NCBI GenBank assembly: GCA_026005095.1 | Contig: BPKK01000017.1 | Span: 1 to 48,215 of the forward strand | Length of the DNA: 48,215 nt | Source of the DNA: Silanimonas sp. | GTDB lineage: Bacteria; Pseudomonadota; Gammaproteobacteria; Xanthomonadales; Xanthomonadaceae | Direction: 5' to 3' | Part shown: piece after piece, positions 20,986 through 31,551 of the stretch | How the letters are laid out: each line of letters starts with the position of its first letter | How positions within the stretch are numbered: the first letter of the stretch is position 1 | Made by a program: the position numbers and the translations under genes | The notes under the pieces: model-generated | Seen by the model: only the letters and a program-made list of their open reading frames with translations | Told to the model about the DNA's origin: nothing | Databases searched by the model: none

Positions 20986-23900
20986 ATGCGCCACGCCCGC
21001 CTCGCCCTCGCGACAGCCCTCGCCCTCGCGTTCTCCAGCGCCCATGCCGCCGAGGCGGCGACGTGGGACGTGAACGGCCAGCACGGCCCGACCAAGACCG
21101 TGCGCTTCACCACCGACGAGGGCACCTGGCTCGACCTCGACGTGTCGCCGGATGGCCGCCATCTCGTGTTCTCCCTGCTCGGCGACCTGTACCGCCTGCC
21201 GATCACGGGCGGCCGCGCCGAGCGCCTCACCTCGGGGCCGGCCTGGGACGTGCAGCCACGTTACTCGCCTGATGGCACCGAGATCGCCTTCACCTCCGAC
21301 CGCGATGGCGGCAACAACCTCTGGCGCATGCGGGCCGATGGCAGCAACCCGGTGCAGGTCACCAAGGAGCGCTTTCGTCTGCTCAACAACCCAGCCTGGA
21401 CGCCAGACGGGCAATACCTCGTGGGACGCAAGCATTTCACCGGCCTGCGTTCGCTGGGCGCGGGCGAGCTCTGGCTCTACCACCGCGACGGCGGCGAGGG
21501 TCTACAGCTCACCAAACAGAAGAACGACCAGCAGGACCTCGGCGAACCCGCGGTCTCGCCGGATGGTCGCTACGTCTATTTCAGCGAGGACGTGAGCCCT
21601 GGCCCCACCTTCCAGTACAACAAGAACCCGCACGGCCTGATCTACGCCATCAAGCGCCTCGACCGCGAGACCGGCGCCATCGAGACCCTGGTGGCCAGCG
21701 CCGGCGGCGCGGTGCGGCCGCAGCCCTCGCCGGACGGCAGGACCCTGGCCTTCGTCAAGCGCCTGCGCGAGAAGAGCGTGCTGCACCTGCTCGACCTCGA
21801 GAGCGGCATCGTCCGCCCGCTCTGGGACGGCCTCGAGCGCGACCAGCAGGAGGGCTGGGCGATCTTCGGCCCCTACGCCAACTTCGACTGGACGCCGGAT
21901 GGCCGCGCCCTCGTGGTCTGGGGCCGGGAGGGCAAGTTCTGGCGCGTCGATGCTGCCAGCGGCGAGGCCACGAACATTCCCTTCGAGGCCGAGGTCGAAC
22001 TGCAGGTGACGGAAGCGCCGCGGCAACAGAAGGTGTTGCCGCAGGGCGAGTTCACCCCGCGCATGGTGCGCGACGTGGCCACCTCGCCGGACGGGCGGCG
22101 GGTGCTCTTCCACGCCGTGGGCCGGCTCTGGCTCAAGGAGGGCGAGGGCCGGCCGCGCGCCCTGACGGCGGCCGAGGACCGCTTCGAGTACCAGCCGGCC
22201 TTCTCGCCGGATGGCCGGCGGGTGCTGTTCACCACCTGGAACGACGAGCGCCGCGGCCAAGTGGTGGAACGCGAGCTGGCCAGTGGCCGCGAGCGGGTGC
22301 TGAGCAGCGAACCCGGCGTCTATGCCTCGCCGCGCTATTCCCCCGATGGCCGCCGCGTGGTCTTCACCAAGGACGGCGGCCATGCCCTGATCGGCGGCGC
22401 CTACGACCGCGACGCCGGCGTCTACCTGCTGGAGCCGGGCAGCGCCCCGCGGCGCATCGCCGAGCGTGGCCGCGACCCACAGTTCAGCGCCGACGGCCAA
22501 CGGGTGCTGTTCCTCACCGGCGGCGGCATCGCAAAGAAGCTGATGTCGGTCGGCCTGCACGGCGAACAGCCGCGCGAAGCTGCTCGACCTCAAATACGTG
22601 AATGCCGTGGCGCTCTCGCCGGATGGTCGGCACGTGGCCTTCACCGAGCTGTTCAATGCCTATGTGGCACCGCTACCGGCCACCGGCGGCAGCATCGCCC
22701 TGTCGAAGGACACCAAGGCGATTCCGGTTACCGCCCTCACCACCCGGGTGGGCGCCGAACTGCACTGGTCGGATGCCCGCACCCTGCACTGGGTGGAAGG
22801 CGATCGCTACGTGAGCCGCCGGCTGGGGGCCGAGAACGACGACGGCGGTTGGCCACTGGGCCTGCTCGTGCCGGTGGACACGCCGAGCGATACCGTGGCC
22901 TTCGTCGGCGGCCGGATCATCACCATGCGCGAGGCCGAGACCACCCAGGAAGTGATCGAGGACGGCGTGCTGCTGGTGCGCGGCGACCGCATCGCCGCCG
23001 TGGGCCGGCGCGGCGAGGTGGCCGTGCCGGTCGGGGCACGGGTGCTGGACGTGGCCGGCAAGACCCTGCTGCCCGGTTTCATCGACGCCCATGCCCACGC
23101 CAACCACTTCTTCGACGGCGCCATCCCGCAGGCCAACTGGGCCTACTACGCCAATCTCGCCTTCGGCATCACCACGATGTTCGACCCGTCCGCCAACACC
23201 CCCACGGTGTTCTCGCAGGCGGAACTGGTGCAGGCCGGGCGGATGGTGGGCCCGCGGGTGTTCTCCACCGGCACCATCCTGTACGGCGCCGATGGTGACT
23301 TCAAGGCCGTGGTGAACTCGCTGGACGATGCCCGCGCCCACCTGCAGCGTCTGAAAGCGAACGGCGCCTTCGCGGTGAAGAGCTACAACCAGCCGCGCCG
23401 CGACCAGCGCCAGCAGATCAACCAGGCGGCGCGCGAGCTGGGGATGATGACGGTGGAGGAAGGCGGCAGCACCCTGCAGCACAACCTCACCATGATCGTG
23501 GACGGCAGCAGCAACATCGAGCACAACCTGCCGGTGGCGCCGCTGCGCCGCGACGTGATCGAGCTGTGGCGGCAAACCGACGTGCGCAACACCCCCACCC
23601 TGGTGGTCACCTTCGGCGGCCTCTCCGGCGAGTACTGGTGGTATGCCCGCGACCGGGTCTGGGAGAACGAGCGCCTGCTGCGCTTCTTCCCGCGCAGCAC
23701 CCTGGATGCCCGCGCCATCCGCCGCGAGACCGGGCCGGACTGGGATTACTGGCATATCACCGTGGCCCAGTCGCTGAAGCGCCTGCGCGACGCCGGCGTG
23801 GGCGTGCAGGTGGGCGGCCATGGCCAACTGCAGGGCCTGGCCCCGCACTGGGAGATGTGGATGCTGGCCCAGGGTGGATTCACGCCCTTCGAGGCCCTGC

Positions 23901-24244
23901 GCGCCTTCACCATCGACGGCGCCGATCACCTCGGCTTCCGTCAGGACCTAGGCTCGCTGGAAGTGGGCAAGAAGGCCGATCTCGTGGTGCTCGAGGGCAA
24001 TCCGCTCGAGGACCTGCGCGCCAGCGCAAACACAGCGCTGGTGATGGTGAACGGCCGCCTGTTCGATGCCAGCACCATGGCCGAGATCGGCGGCCGGCAG
24101 CGGCCGGCGCCGGTCTTCCACTGGCAGCGCCAGCCCACGGGGCTCAGCGCGGCCGCGGCCTGGGGCCCTACCGCTCCCTGCCACTGCCCGAAGGGCCACC
24201 GCGTGCCGATGCCCTGGGAGTACGGCGGCGCCTGGACGCGCTAG
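20986..24244 (+). pseudogene. Beta-propeller amidohydrolase, interrupted by a frameshift
   Basis: Together the two frames encode a protein of about 1085 aa: signal peptide ([20 protein letters not shown] then AAEA), a TolB/WD40-like propeller with many 'SPDG' blades (to about residue 620), then an amidohydrolase domain with the metal motif 'PGFIDAHAHANHF' and a C-terminal 'LGSLEVGKKADLVVLEGNPL'. The first frame is intact from 20986 to about 22575 and then turns into nonsense; the next frame (+1) continues from about 22577 with 'KLLDLKYVNAVALSPDGRHV'. One extra base within 22573-22580 (GCCGCGCGAAG) explains it. Both halves keep normal codon use, so the lesion is recent or a sequencing error. 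The family comprises secreted Tol-Pal-type propeller hydrolases, perhaps peptidases. GGGGA precedes the ATG. Confidence 0.85.
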
Positions 24245-24253
24245 GCTGGGGGC

Positions 24254-25072
24254 ATGCGCCCGGGCCTCTCCGCCGCCGTCCTTCTCGCCGCCCTGCTGGG
24301 CGGCATGGCCCGAGCATCCCCGGCGCCGGCCGCTCCCGCCGTCCCCGTCCACCTCTGCTACGAGAACAGCGATGTCGCGCCATGGCGCTTCCGCGACCGC
24401 AGCGGGCTCAATTTCCTGATGCTGGAGGCGGTAGCCCGCGAGAGCGGCGTGCGCTTCGTCTACCACCCCCGACCCTGGAGGCGCTGCCAGGACGACCTGC
24501 GCGCCGGCCGGGTGGATGGGGCCTTCGGCATGAGCTACACCCCGGAGCGGGCCAGCTTCGCCGTCTACCCCGGCGGCATCCATCCGGACCCGGCGCGGCG
24601 CATGTTCGAAGGCGGCTACGTACTGGTGCGGCGTGCCGGAACCCCGGTGCACCTCGAGGACGGACGCATCCGGGACCTGTCCGGCCCGATCGGCGCCGAA
24701 CCCTCCCACTCCATCGCGCTCGATCTGGCCCGCGCCGGCTACGAAGTGGACGACGGCTCGCCCGGGCCCGAGGCCCTGCTGCGCAAGCTGAAAGCCGGCC
24801 GCCTCGGTGCCGCCGCCGTGGGCACCGACCAGGCGCACAATCTGCGGCGCGACGATCCCGCGCTGTTCGACGGCCTCGAGGTGCTGCCGGTGCCGCTGGT
24901 GGAGAAACCCTACTTCCTGGTGTTCTCGCGGTCTTTCGTGCGCAGCCGCCCCGTTCTGGCCGACCGCCTGTGGGAAGCCATCGCCGCCGTGCGCGAAAGC
25001 CCCGGCTACCAGGCTGCGCTGGCCGAGGCCCGTGGCCGGCAGGGCGCTGTCAGCGCCGAGCCCCGCCCCTGA
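24254..25072 (+). CDS. Periplasmic solute-binding protein (family 3-like)
   Basis: A 272-aa secreted protein: signal peptide about 1-22 (MRPGLSAAVLLAALLGGMAR), then 'VPVHLCYENSDVAPWRFRD' and 'GLNFLMLEAVARESGVRFVY', which match the first lobe of SBP_bac_3 amino-acid-binding proteins; 'RRCQDDLRAGRVDGAFGMSY' matches the conserved hinge region. It begins 9 bases after the amidohydrolase stop, so the two are probably one transcript. No transporter permease or ATPase is adjacent, so it may be a stand-alone sensor or scavenging protein. Ligand unknown. Confidence 0.82.
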   Translation: MRPGLSAAVLLAALLGGMARASPAPAAPAVPVHLCYENSDVAPWRFRDRSGLNFLMLEAVARESGVRFVYHPRPWRRCQDDLRAGRVDGAFGMSYTPERASFAVYPGGIHPDPARRMFEGGYVLVRRAGTPVHLEDGRIRDLSGPIGAEPSHSIALDLARAGYEVDDGSPGPEALLRKLKAGRLGAAAVGTDQAHNLRRDDPALFDGLEVLPVPLVEKPYFLVFSRSFVRSRPVLADRLWEAIAAVRESPGYQAALAEARGRQGAVSAEPRP

Positions 25073-25153
25073 GGGCCGCCCGTAAGCACGAAGCCGCCTG
25101 CAACACCAGCCTGTGCGCCGCCGCCCGAGGCAGAGAGAATCGGGGGCCGTTCC

Positions 25154-27595
25154 ATGATCCGCCCCTTGCCGATGTCGAGTTCCACCCCCGCTGCCGCCGA
25201 AACCGCCACCGCCCTGCCCGCCCCGGCTCGCGATCCCGCGACCATCGCCGCCAGCATCGCCCGGCGTATCGCCGAGGGCATCGGCGCCCAGCCAGCGCAG
25301 GTGCGGGCGGCCATCGAGCTGCTCGACGGCGGCGCCACCGTGCCCTTCATCGCCCGCTACCGCAAGGAAGTGACCGGCGGCCTCGACGACACCCAGCTGC
25401 GCGAGCTGGAGCAGCAGCTCGGCTACCTGCGCGAGCTGGAGGAACGCCGCGACGCCATCCTCGCCTCGATCGCCGAACAGGGGAAGCTGACGAAGGCCCT
25501 GCTCGACGACCTGCTCGCCGCCGACAGCAAGGCGCGTCTGGAAGACCTCTACCTGCCCTACAAGCCGAAGCGCCGCACCAAGGCCCAGATCGCCCGCGAG
25601 GCCGGACTGGAGCCGCTCGCCGACGCGATCCTGGCCGATCCCTCGCTCGCGCCCGAGGCGCGCGCCGCTGCCTTCGTCGATGCAGAAAAGGGCGTAGCCG
25701 ACGTGGCCGCGGCCCTGGACGGCGCCCGCGCCATCCTGATCGAGCGCCTCGCCGAGAATGCCGCTCTGGTCGGCGAACTGCGCCAATGGCTGCAGCAAAA
25801 GGGCGTACTGCGTTCCCGAGTGATGCCGGGCAAGGAGGCGGAGGGCGCGAAATACCGCGACTATTTCGAGCACGTCGAGCCGATCGCCACGATCCCCTCG
25901 CACCGCATGCTGGCTCTGCTGCGCGGCCGCCGCGAGGAAGTCCTCAGCGTCGACCTCGAGCCCACTGCCGATATCGAAGCGGGGCATGCCTATGCCGAGG
26001 GTCGCGTCGCCCTGGCTGCCGGCATCACGCCGAAGGGCCGGGCGGCGGATCCCTGGTTGCTCGCCACCTGCCGCCTCGCCTGGCGCGCGCGTCTGCTGAT
26101 GCACCTCTCGGTCGACCTGCTGGCCGCTGCCCGCGAGAAGGCCGAAGCGGAAGCCATCGCCGTGTTCGGCGAGAACCTCAAAGACCTGCTGCTCGCCGCA
26201 CCCGCCGGTCCGCGCCCGGTACTGGGCCTCGATCCCGGCCTGCGCACCGGAGTAAAGGTGGCCGTGGTGGATGCCACCGGCAAGCTGCTGGCGACCGACA
26301 CGATCTATCCGCACGAGCCGAAGCGGCAATGGGACGCCTCCATCGCCCGCCTCGCCGAACTCTGCGCCGCGCACCGAGTCGAGCTGATCGCCATCGGCAA
26401 CGGCACCGCCAGCCGCGAGACCGACAAGCTCGCTGGCGAACTGATCGCCAGGCATCCGGCGCTGAAACTCACCAAGGTGGTGGTCAGCGAGGCCGGGGCT
26501 TCGGTGTATTCGGCCTCGGAACTGGCCGCGCGTGAATTCCCAGACCTCGATGTCAGCCTGCGCGGCGCCGTCTCCATCGCCCGCCGCCTGCAAGACCCGC
26601 TGGCCGAGCTGGTGAAGATCGAGCCGAAATCGATCGGCGTCGGCCAGTACCAGCACGACGTGAACCAGTACGCCCTGGCGCGCGCCCTCGACGCCCGGGT
26701 GGAGGACTGCGTGAACGCCGTGGGGGTGTTCGTGAACACTGCATCGGCACCGCTGCTGGCGCGTGTTTCGGGCCTGAGTGCCACGGTGGCCGAGAACATC
26801 GTCCGCTACCGCGACGAGCACGGCGCCTTCCGCTCGCGCCGCGATCTGCTGAAAGTGCCGCGCCTCGGCGAGAAGACCTTCGAGCAGTGCGCCGGCTTTT
26901 TGCGCATCGCCGGCGGCGAGGAGCCCCTGGATGCCTCGGCCGTGCACCCCGAGGCCTACCCGGTGGTGGAGAAGATCGTGAAGGCCTGCGGCCGCCCGGT
27001 AACCCAGCTGATCGGCGATACCGCCACCCTGCGCAGCCTGAAGCTGGAGCAGTTCACCGACGAGCGCTTCGGCCTGCCGACGGTGCGGGACATCGTGAAG
27101 GAACTCGAGAAACCCGGCCGTGACCCGCGCCCGGAGTTCAAGGCCGCGCGCTTCGCCGAGGGCATCGAGGACCTGAAAGACCTGCGCCCCGGCATGGTGC
27201 TGGAGGGCGTGGTCACCAATGTGGCGGCCTTCGGTGCCTTCGTCGACATCGGTGTACATCAGGACGGGCTGGTGCACATCTCCGCATTGGCGGACAAGTT
27301 CGTGAAGGACCCGCGCGAGGTGGTGAAGGTGGGCGACGTGGTGAAAGTGAAGGTGCTGGAGGTAGACGTGGCGCGCAAGCGCATCGCGCTTACCCGCCGC
27401 CTCGACGACATCCCCGGCGAGGCCCGCGGTGGCCGGCGCGAGGAGCGCCCGGGCCCGGGCGGACGCAGCGGGCAGGGAACGCACGACCCCCGCCATGCCG
27501 CTGCGCGCGGCAGCGGACGCGGCGGCTCGGCAGGCGCAGCCCCGGCACCCGCCAACACCGCCCTGGCCGATGCCCTGCGGGCGCTGAAGCGCTGA
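25154..27595 (+). CDS. tex: Tex family RNA-binding transcription accessory protein
   Basis: An 813-aa cytosolic nucleic-acid-binding protein. Order: N-terminal helical domain ('[20 protein letters not shown]'), YqgF-like RNase H fold ('[20 protein letters not shown]'), two helix-hairpin-helix segments ('[20 protein letters not shown]'), and a C-terminal S1 domain ('[20 protein letters not shown]'), then a Gly/Arg/Ala-rich tail. Tex was linked to toxin expression in Bordetella and is broadly conserved. ATG 25154 ([10 protein letters not shown]) was chosen; ATG 25172 is an alternative. The tail is longer than usual and low-complexity. Confidence 0.95.
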   Translation: MIRPLPMSSSTPAAAETATALPAPARDPATIAASIARRIAEGIGAQPAQVRAAIELLDGGATVPFIARYRKEVTGGLDDTQLRELEQQLGYLRELEERRDAILASIAEQGKLTKALLDDLLAADSKARLEDLYLPYKPKRRTKAQIAREAGLEPLADAILADPSLAPEARAAAFVDAEKGVADVAAALDGARAILIERLAENAALVGELRQWLQQKGVLRSRVMPGKEAEGAKYRDYFEHVEPIATIPSHRMLALLRGRREEVLSVDLEPTADIEAGHAYAEGRVALAAGITPKGRAADPWLLATCRLAWRARLLMHLSVDLLAAAREKAEAEAIAVFGENLKDLLLAAPAGPRPVLGLDPGLRTGVKVAVVDATGKLLATDTIYPHEPKRQWDASIARLAELCAAHRVELIAIGNGTASRETDKLAGELIARHPALKLTKVVVSEAGASVYSASELAAREFPDLDVSLRGAVSIARRLQDPLAELVKIEPKSIGVGQYQHDVNQYALARALDARVEDCVNAVGVFVNTASAPLLARVSGLSATVAENIVRYRDEHGAFRSRRDLLKVPRLGEKTFEQCAGFLRIAGGEEPLDASAVHPEAYPVVEKIVKACGRPVTQLIGDTATLRSLKLEQFTDERFGLPTVRDIVKELEKPGRDPRPEFKAARFAEGIEDLKDLRPGMVLEGVVTNVAAFGAFVDIGVHQDGLVHISALADKFVKDPREVVKVGDVVKVKVLEVDVARKRIALTRRLDDIPGEARGGRREERPGPGGRSGQGTHDPRHAAARGSGRGGSAGAAPAPANTALADALRALKR

Positions 27596-27601
27596 GGCGA
27601 G

Positions 27602-27637
27602 GTCCGGCTCCAGCGCCCGGGAAGCACGGAGCCGGAC
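27602..27637. terminator. Inverted repeat between convergent tex and nrdB
   Basis: Perfect 10-base arms GTCCGGCTCC (27602-27611) and GGAGCCGGAC (27628-27637) with a 16-base loop. It sits between the tex stop and the nrdB stop, as a bidirectional terminator would. There is no long U-run on either side, so it may act as an RNA 3'-end stabiliser or a Rho-assisted terminator. Confidence 0.5.
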
Positions 27638-27659
27638 TGCGGCCGCTTTGCAGTCTTGC

Positions 27660-28679
27660 TCAGAACGCCTCGTCGAAGGCCACCTCGCCCTCCACCCCCA
27701 CCTGGTAGGCACTCACCCGCCGCTCGAAGAAGTTGGTGAGCTCCTGCACGTCCTGCAGATCCATGAAGGGGAAGGGATTCTTGGCGCCGGTCTTCGCCTT
27801 GAGCCCCAGCTGCACGCGGCGCTGGTCAGCCACGTAATCGAGATACTCGCGCATGTCCTTGAGCGAGAGCCCGGCCATGCCGCCCGAAAGCACGTCCTCG
27901 GCGAAGGCGTATTCCACCGCCACCGCCTCATCGAGCATACGATCGACATCGGCGGCCCAGGCCGCATCGCAGAGCGTCGGCTCCTCCTCGCGGGCGGTCT
28001 TCAGCACCGCCATGGCGAAAGCCATGTGCGCGCTCTCGTCGCGGAACACCCAGTTGGTGCCCGAGGCGAGGCCATGCAGCAGCCCGCGTGAGCGCAGGTA
28101 GTACACATAGGCGAAGGCGGCGAAGAAGAACAGCCCCTCGATGCAGGCGGCGAAGCAGGCCAGGTTGAGCAGGAAGCGCCGGCGGTCGGCCGGTGTCTCG
28201 AGCCGCTCCAGGGCGTGGATCGAATCGATCCAGCGGAAACAGAACTCGGCCTTGGCCCGGATGCTCGGGATGTTCTCCACCGCGGCGAAGGCCCGCGCGC
28301 GCTCGGCCGGATCCGGCAGGTAGGCATCGAGCAGGGTGAGGTAGAACTGCACGTGCAGGGCCTCCTCGAACAGCTGCCGCGACAGGTACATGCGCGCTTC
28401 CGGCGCGTTGATGTGCCGGTACAGGTTGAGCACGAGGTTGTTGGCCACGATCGAGTCGCCGGTGGCGAAGAAGGCCACCAGGCGCTGCACCAGGTGCTTC
28501 TCGGCGGGACCGAGTTTCAGGGCCAGGTCCTGCACGTCGGGGGCGAAGTCCACCTCCTCCACCGTCCAGGTGTTGCGGATGGCATCCCGGTACATCTCGT
28601 AGAACTGCGGGTAACGCATCGGCCGCAGGGTGAGGTCGAAACCGGGGTCGAGCAGGCGCGGGGCGCCGAGGGGAGTCAT
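27660..28679 (-). CDS. nrdB: Ribonucleoside-diphosphate reductase beta subunit NrdB
   Basis: A 339-aa class I ribonucleotide reductase small subunit (R2), holding the diiron-tyrosyl cofactor. Ligands by alignment with E. coli R2: Asp75 ('FATGDSI'), Glu106 and His109 ('EALH'), Glu181 ('CIEGLFF'), Glu215 and His218 ('RDESAHM'). Tyr113, four residues after His109, is the radical tyrosine. The C-terminus 'GEVAFDEAF' ends in the usual acidic/aromatic tail that docks onto NrdA. ATG 28679 is used; a GTG at 28691 overlaps the nrdA stop (GTGA) and would add four residues. Co-transcribed with nrdA under the upstream riboswitch. Confidence 0.95.
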   Translation of the reverse strand: MTPLGAPRLLDPGFDLTLRPMRYPQFYEMYRDAIRNTWTVEEVDFAPDVQDLALKLGPAEKHLVQRLVAFFATGDSIVANNLVLNLYRHINAPEARMYLSRQLFEEALHVQFYLTLLDAYLPDPAERARAFAAVENIPSIRAKAEFCFRWIDSIHALERLETPADRRRFLLNLACFAACIEGLFFFAAFAYVYYLRSRGLLHGLASGTNWVFRDESAHMAFAMAVLKTAREEEPTLCDAAWAADVDRMLDEAVAVEYAFAEDVLSGGMAGLSLKDMREYLDYVADQRRVQLGLKAKTGAKNPFPFMDLQDVQELTNFFERRVSAYQVGVEGEVAFDEAF

Positions 28680-28687
28680 GGTGGCGT

Positions 28688-31150
28688 TCACTGGCAGGCC
28701 TCGCAGCTTCCGGGGTTCTCGAGCGAGCAGGCCACCGCCGCGGTATCGGCGATGGGGGCAGCCGTGGTATTGGCGGCCACGGTGGTCTTGGCGATCTTGG
28801 TCGCCGGCCGCGAGCGCAGGTAGTAGGTGGTCTTGAGCCCCTGCTTCCAGGCGTACATGTACATCGAGGAGAGCGCGCCGATGGTCGGGCTTTCCATGAA
28901 CAGGTTGAGCGAGGCGCTCTGGTCGATGTAGGGCCCGCGCGCCGCCTGCAGGTCGATCAGCGCCCGCATCGGCAGTTCCCAGGCGGTGCGGTAAACCCGG
29001 CGCAGCGCCTCCGGGATCTCCTCGATGCTGGCGATCGAGCCCTCGGCCTGCTTGATCCGGTCGCGGATCTCCGGCGTCCACAGGCCCAGCCGCTTCAGCT
29101 CCTCCACCAGGTGACGGTTCACCTGCAGGAAATCGCCGGAGAGCGTTTCGCGCTTGAACAGGTTGCTCACCTGCGGCTCGATGCACTCATAGCAGCCGGC
29201 GATCGAGGCGATGGTGGCGGTGGGCGCGATCGCCACCAGCAGCGAGTTCCTCAGCCCATGGCGGGCGATGCGCTCCTTCAGCGCCTGCCAGCGCTCGGGC
29301 TGCTCCGGCACCACGCCCCAGAGGTCGAACTGCAGCCGCCCTTCGGCCGCATGGGTATCGGCGAAGGCCGGATGCGGGCCATGCGCCTCGGCAAGCTCGC
29401 AGCTCGCCGACAGCGCGTGGTAGTAGATCTCGGCGCTGATGCGGGTGGAGAGCGCCTTCGCCTCGGCCGAATCGAAGGGCAGGCGCAGGGCGAAGAACAC
29501 GTCCTGCAGGCCCATCAGGCCAAGGCCCACCGGGCGCCACTGGGCGTTCGAGGCCGCGGCCTCGGGGATCGGGTAGAAGTTGAGGTCGATCACCCGGTCG
29601 AGCTGGCGCACCGCCGCCCGTACGGTCTCGCCCAGGCGCTCGAAGTCCACACCGTCCTCGCCGAGGTGCTGGGCCAGGTTCACCGAGCCCAGGTTGCACA
29701 CGGCCGTGTGTCGGGCCGAAGTCACCTCGAGGATTTCGGTGCACAGGTTGGAGAGGTGCACCACGTGGCCGGGCTTCGCCGCCTGGTTGCAGGTGGCATT
29801 GGCGCGGTCCTTGAAGTTCATCCAGCCGTTCCCGGTCTGGGCCAGGGTACGCATCATCCGCGCATAAAGATCGCGGGCCCGAACCTGCTTTCGCGCCAGG
29901 CCGCGGGCCTCGGCGCTCTCATAGGCGCGATCGAAGGCAGCGCCGTGCAAGTCCACCAGCTCCGGTACGTCGCTCGGATTGAACAGCGACCAGGCCGCAT
30001 CGGCCTCCACTCGGCGCATGAACAGGTCGGGCACCCAATGCGCGAGGTTGAGGTTGTGGGTGCGCCGGGCCTCGTCGCCGGTGTTGTCGCGTAGCTCGAG
30101 GAACTCCTCGATGTCGGCATGCCAGGTCTCGAGGTAGACGCAGGCCGCGCCCTTGCGCTTGCCGCCCTGGTTCACTGCCGCCACCGAGGCATCCAGGGTC
30201 TTCAGCCAGGGCACGATGCCATTGGAGAGGCCATTGGTGCCGCGGATCAGGGCACCGCGCGAGCGGATGCGGCTGAAGCCAAGACCGATGCCACCAGCGA
30301 ACTTCGACAGCCGCGCCACGTCGGTGTAGGCCTTGTAGATGCCTTCCAGCGAATCCTCGGGCGAATCGAGCAAAAAGCAGCTGGAGAGCTGCTCGTGGCG
30401 GGTGCCGCTGTTGAACAGAGTGGGCGAGCTCGGCAGGTATTCCAGCCGCGCCATGCGCCCGTAGAGCTCCACCGCCTCGGCCACCGAGGTGGCGAGCGCC
30501 GAGGCGATACGCAGGAAGAACTGCTGCGGAGTCTCGATGACCAGCCGGGTCTGCGGGTGGCGCAGGAGGTAGCGGTCGTAGACCGTGCGCAGGCCGAAAT
30601 AGTCGAAGCGGCGGTCGTGCTCGCGGTCGAGGGCGTCGTTGAGCTTGCGCGCATGGGCCTGCACGAAGCCGAGCAGTCGCTCGTTGACGAGGCCGAGCTC
30701 GGCACCGCGCTGCACGCTCTGCGAGAAGGCATGGATGCCCTGCCCCGCCACCTCCTTCTCGATCACCCCGGAAAGCAGGCGGGCGGCGAGGCGGCCGTAC
30801 TCCGGTTCCTCGGCGGTGAGCAGGGCGGCGGTACGGATCGAGAGCTCGTCGAGCTCGCGGGTGCTCGCGCCGTCGTAGAGGCCGGAAATGGTGCGGGTGG
30901 CCACGCGCATCGGATCGACGGCATGCAGGCCGTCGGCGCAGCGCATCACCGCGCGCACGATCTTGTTGAGATCGACCGGCTCGCGGCGGCCGTCGCGCTT
31001 GGTGACGGTCATCACCGGGGCATGGTGCGGTGGGCGCAGGTCGAAGCCCGGAGCCGCGGCGGGGACGGCAGCGGCAGGGCGCGGGGTGGAATCGGCGGGA
31101 CGCAGGGACGCGTCGCAGGCGGCTTCGGCCGCTTCGGGGTGGATGCTCAT
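28688..31150 (-). CDS. nrdA: Ribonucleoside-diphosphate reductase alpha subunit NrdA
   Basis: An 820-aa class I ribonucleotide reductase large subunit that reduces NDPs to dNDPs. Ala/Pro-rich N-terminus, then an ATP-cone ('VTKRDGRREPVDLNKIVRAV', about 48-135) for activity control. Active-site blocks are 'SSCFLLDSPEDS', 'SNLCTEILEV' (Asn, Cys, Glu) and 'TAVCNLGSVNL'. The C-terminal tail GSCEACQ carries a Cys pair for thioredoxin/glutaredoxin re-reduction. ATG 31150 (MSIHPEAAEA) is chosen; the frame is open to 31522 but that part is the riboswitch leader and is not protein-like. CGGAG lies 10 bases before the ATG. This enzyme needs oxygen, not B12. Confidence 0.96.
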   Translation of the reverse strand: MSIHPEAAEAACDASLRPADSTPRPAAAVPAAAPGFDLRPPHHAPVMTVTKRDGRREPVDLNKIVRAVMRCADGLHAVDPMRVATRTISGLYDGASTRELDELSIRTAALLTAEEPEYGRLAARLLSGVIEKEVAGQGIHAFSQSVQRGAELGLVNERLLGFVQAHARKLNDALDREHDRRFDYFGLRTVYDRYLLRHPQTRLVIETPQQFFLRIASALATSVAEAVELYGRMARLEYLPSSPTLFNSGTRHEQLSSCFLLDSPEDSLEGIYKAYTDVARLSKFAGGIGLGFSRIRSRGALIRGTNGLSNGIVPWLKTLDASVAAVNQGGKRKGAACVYLETWHADIEEFLELRDNTGDEARRTHNLNLAHWVPDLFMRRVEADAAWSLFNPSDVPELVDLHGAAFDRAYESAEARGLARKQVRARDLYARMMRTLAQTGNGWMNFKDRANATCNQAAKPGHVVHLSNLCTEILEVTSARHTAVCNLGSVNLAQHLGEDGVDFERLGETVRAAVRQLDRVIDLNFYPIPEAAASNAQWRPVGLGLMGLQDVFFALRLPFDSAEAKALSTRISAEIYYHALSASCELAEAHGPHPAFADTHAAEGRLQFDLWGVVPEQPERWQALKERIARHGLRNSLLVAIAPTATIASIAGCYECIEPQVSNLFKRETLSGDFLQVNRHLVEELKRLGLWTPEIRDRIKQAEGSIASIEEIPEALRRVYRTAWELPMRALIDLQAARGPYIDQSASLNLFMESPTIGALSSMYMYAWKQGLKTTYYLRSRPATKIAKTTVAANTTAAPIADTAAVACSLENPGSCEACQ

Positions 31151-31336
31151 CGCGTGGGAACTCCGTGGTCGACGCACGGGCCGCCGCCCCTCCCTCGGGA
31201 GCGACGCGCAGGGACGACGACGGCGAACGGCACGGCGTGGCTGCGCCGTGAAGCTGGCCGGCGTCGCCCCCGCGGGCGACAGGCCCTTCGCCGGGCCCGG
31301 ATCACCGCACGCCACGCGCTGTGCTTCGCGCGGCGG

Positions 31337-31516
31337 GTCGGCAGGTCTTCGGGCTCGCGGACACGGACGGCATGGCCGTCCCCCTACTGGCCGTCGCTTC
31401 CCGGGGGATGAGTTCCCCAGTGCCTTGACGGCGGTCGTTTCCACATACCGCTGCGGGGCAGCCCCGGATTCGCACCGGGTTCCCTTTTCATCCCGGGCGC
31501 GAACCCGGGAACCGAC
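31337..31516 (-). ncRNA. Cobalamin (B12) riboswitch upstream of nrdAB
   Basis: On the minus strand the leader carries the hallmark B12-element blocks. 31446-31476 reads as GGTGCGAATCC then GGGGCTGCCCCGCAGCGGTA, the core junction. 31340-31356 reads GAGCCCGAAGACCTGCC, matching the B12 box. P1 can close with GTCGG (31512-31516) and CCGAC (31337-31341); the GGGAACC before the core and GCACTGGGG after it are also typical. About 187 bases separate it from the nrdA start, with GC-rich hairpins (for example CTCCC/GGGAG) that could be the expression platform. Expected logic: bound adenosylcobalamin represses nrdAB. Confidence 0.93.
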
Positions 31517-31522
31517 GACCAC

Positions 31523-31551
31523 AGCCTATGGGGGTCGGCCTGATCCGTCAA
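31523..31551 (-). promoter_or_regulatory. nrdAB promoter
   Basis: On the minus strand TTGACG (31546-31551, five of six to the -35 consensus) is followed after exactly 17 bases by TAGGCT (31523-31528, a weak -10). Transcription would begin near 31512-31516, just where the riboswitch P1 starts. The NrdR box overlaps the -35. Confidence 0.6.

Noticed and set aside
20830..21483. Extension of the photolyase open frame to 21483
   Set aside because: It runs into the divergent amidohydrolase gene, and its translation before [10 protein letters not shown] has no family similarity.
23948..27712. 1254-codon open frame on the minus strand opposite tex and the amidohydrolase end
   Set aside because: It is a product of high GC (few stops) and is antisense to well-supported tex and solute-binding genes; its translation is His/Gly/Gln-rich and matches no family.
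31150..31522. Extension of nrdA upstream to 31522 in the same frame
   Set aside because: That stretch is the riboswitch and its leader; its translation is Arg/Pro-rich and not protein-like. ATG 31150 gives the normal NrdA length.
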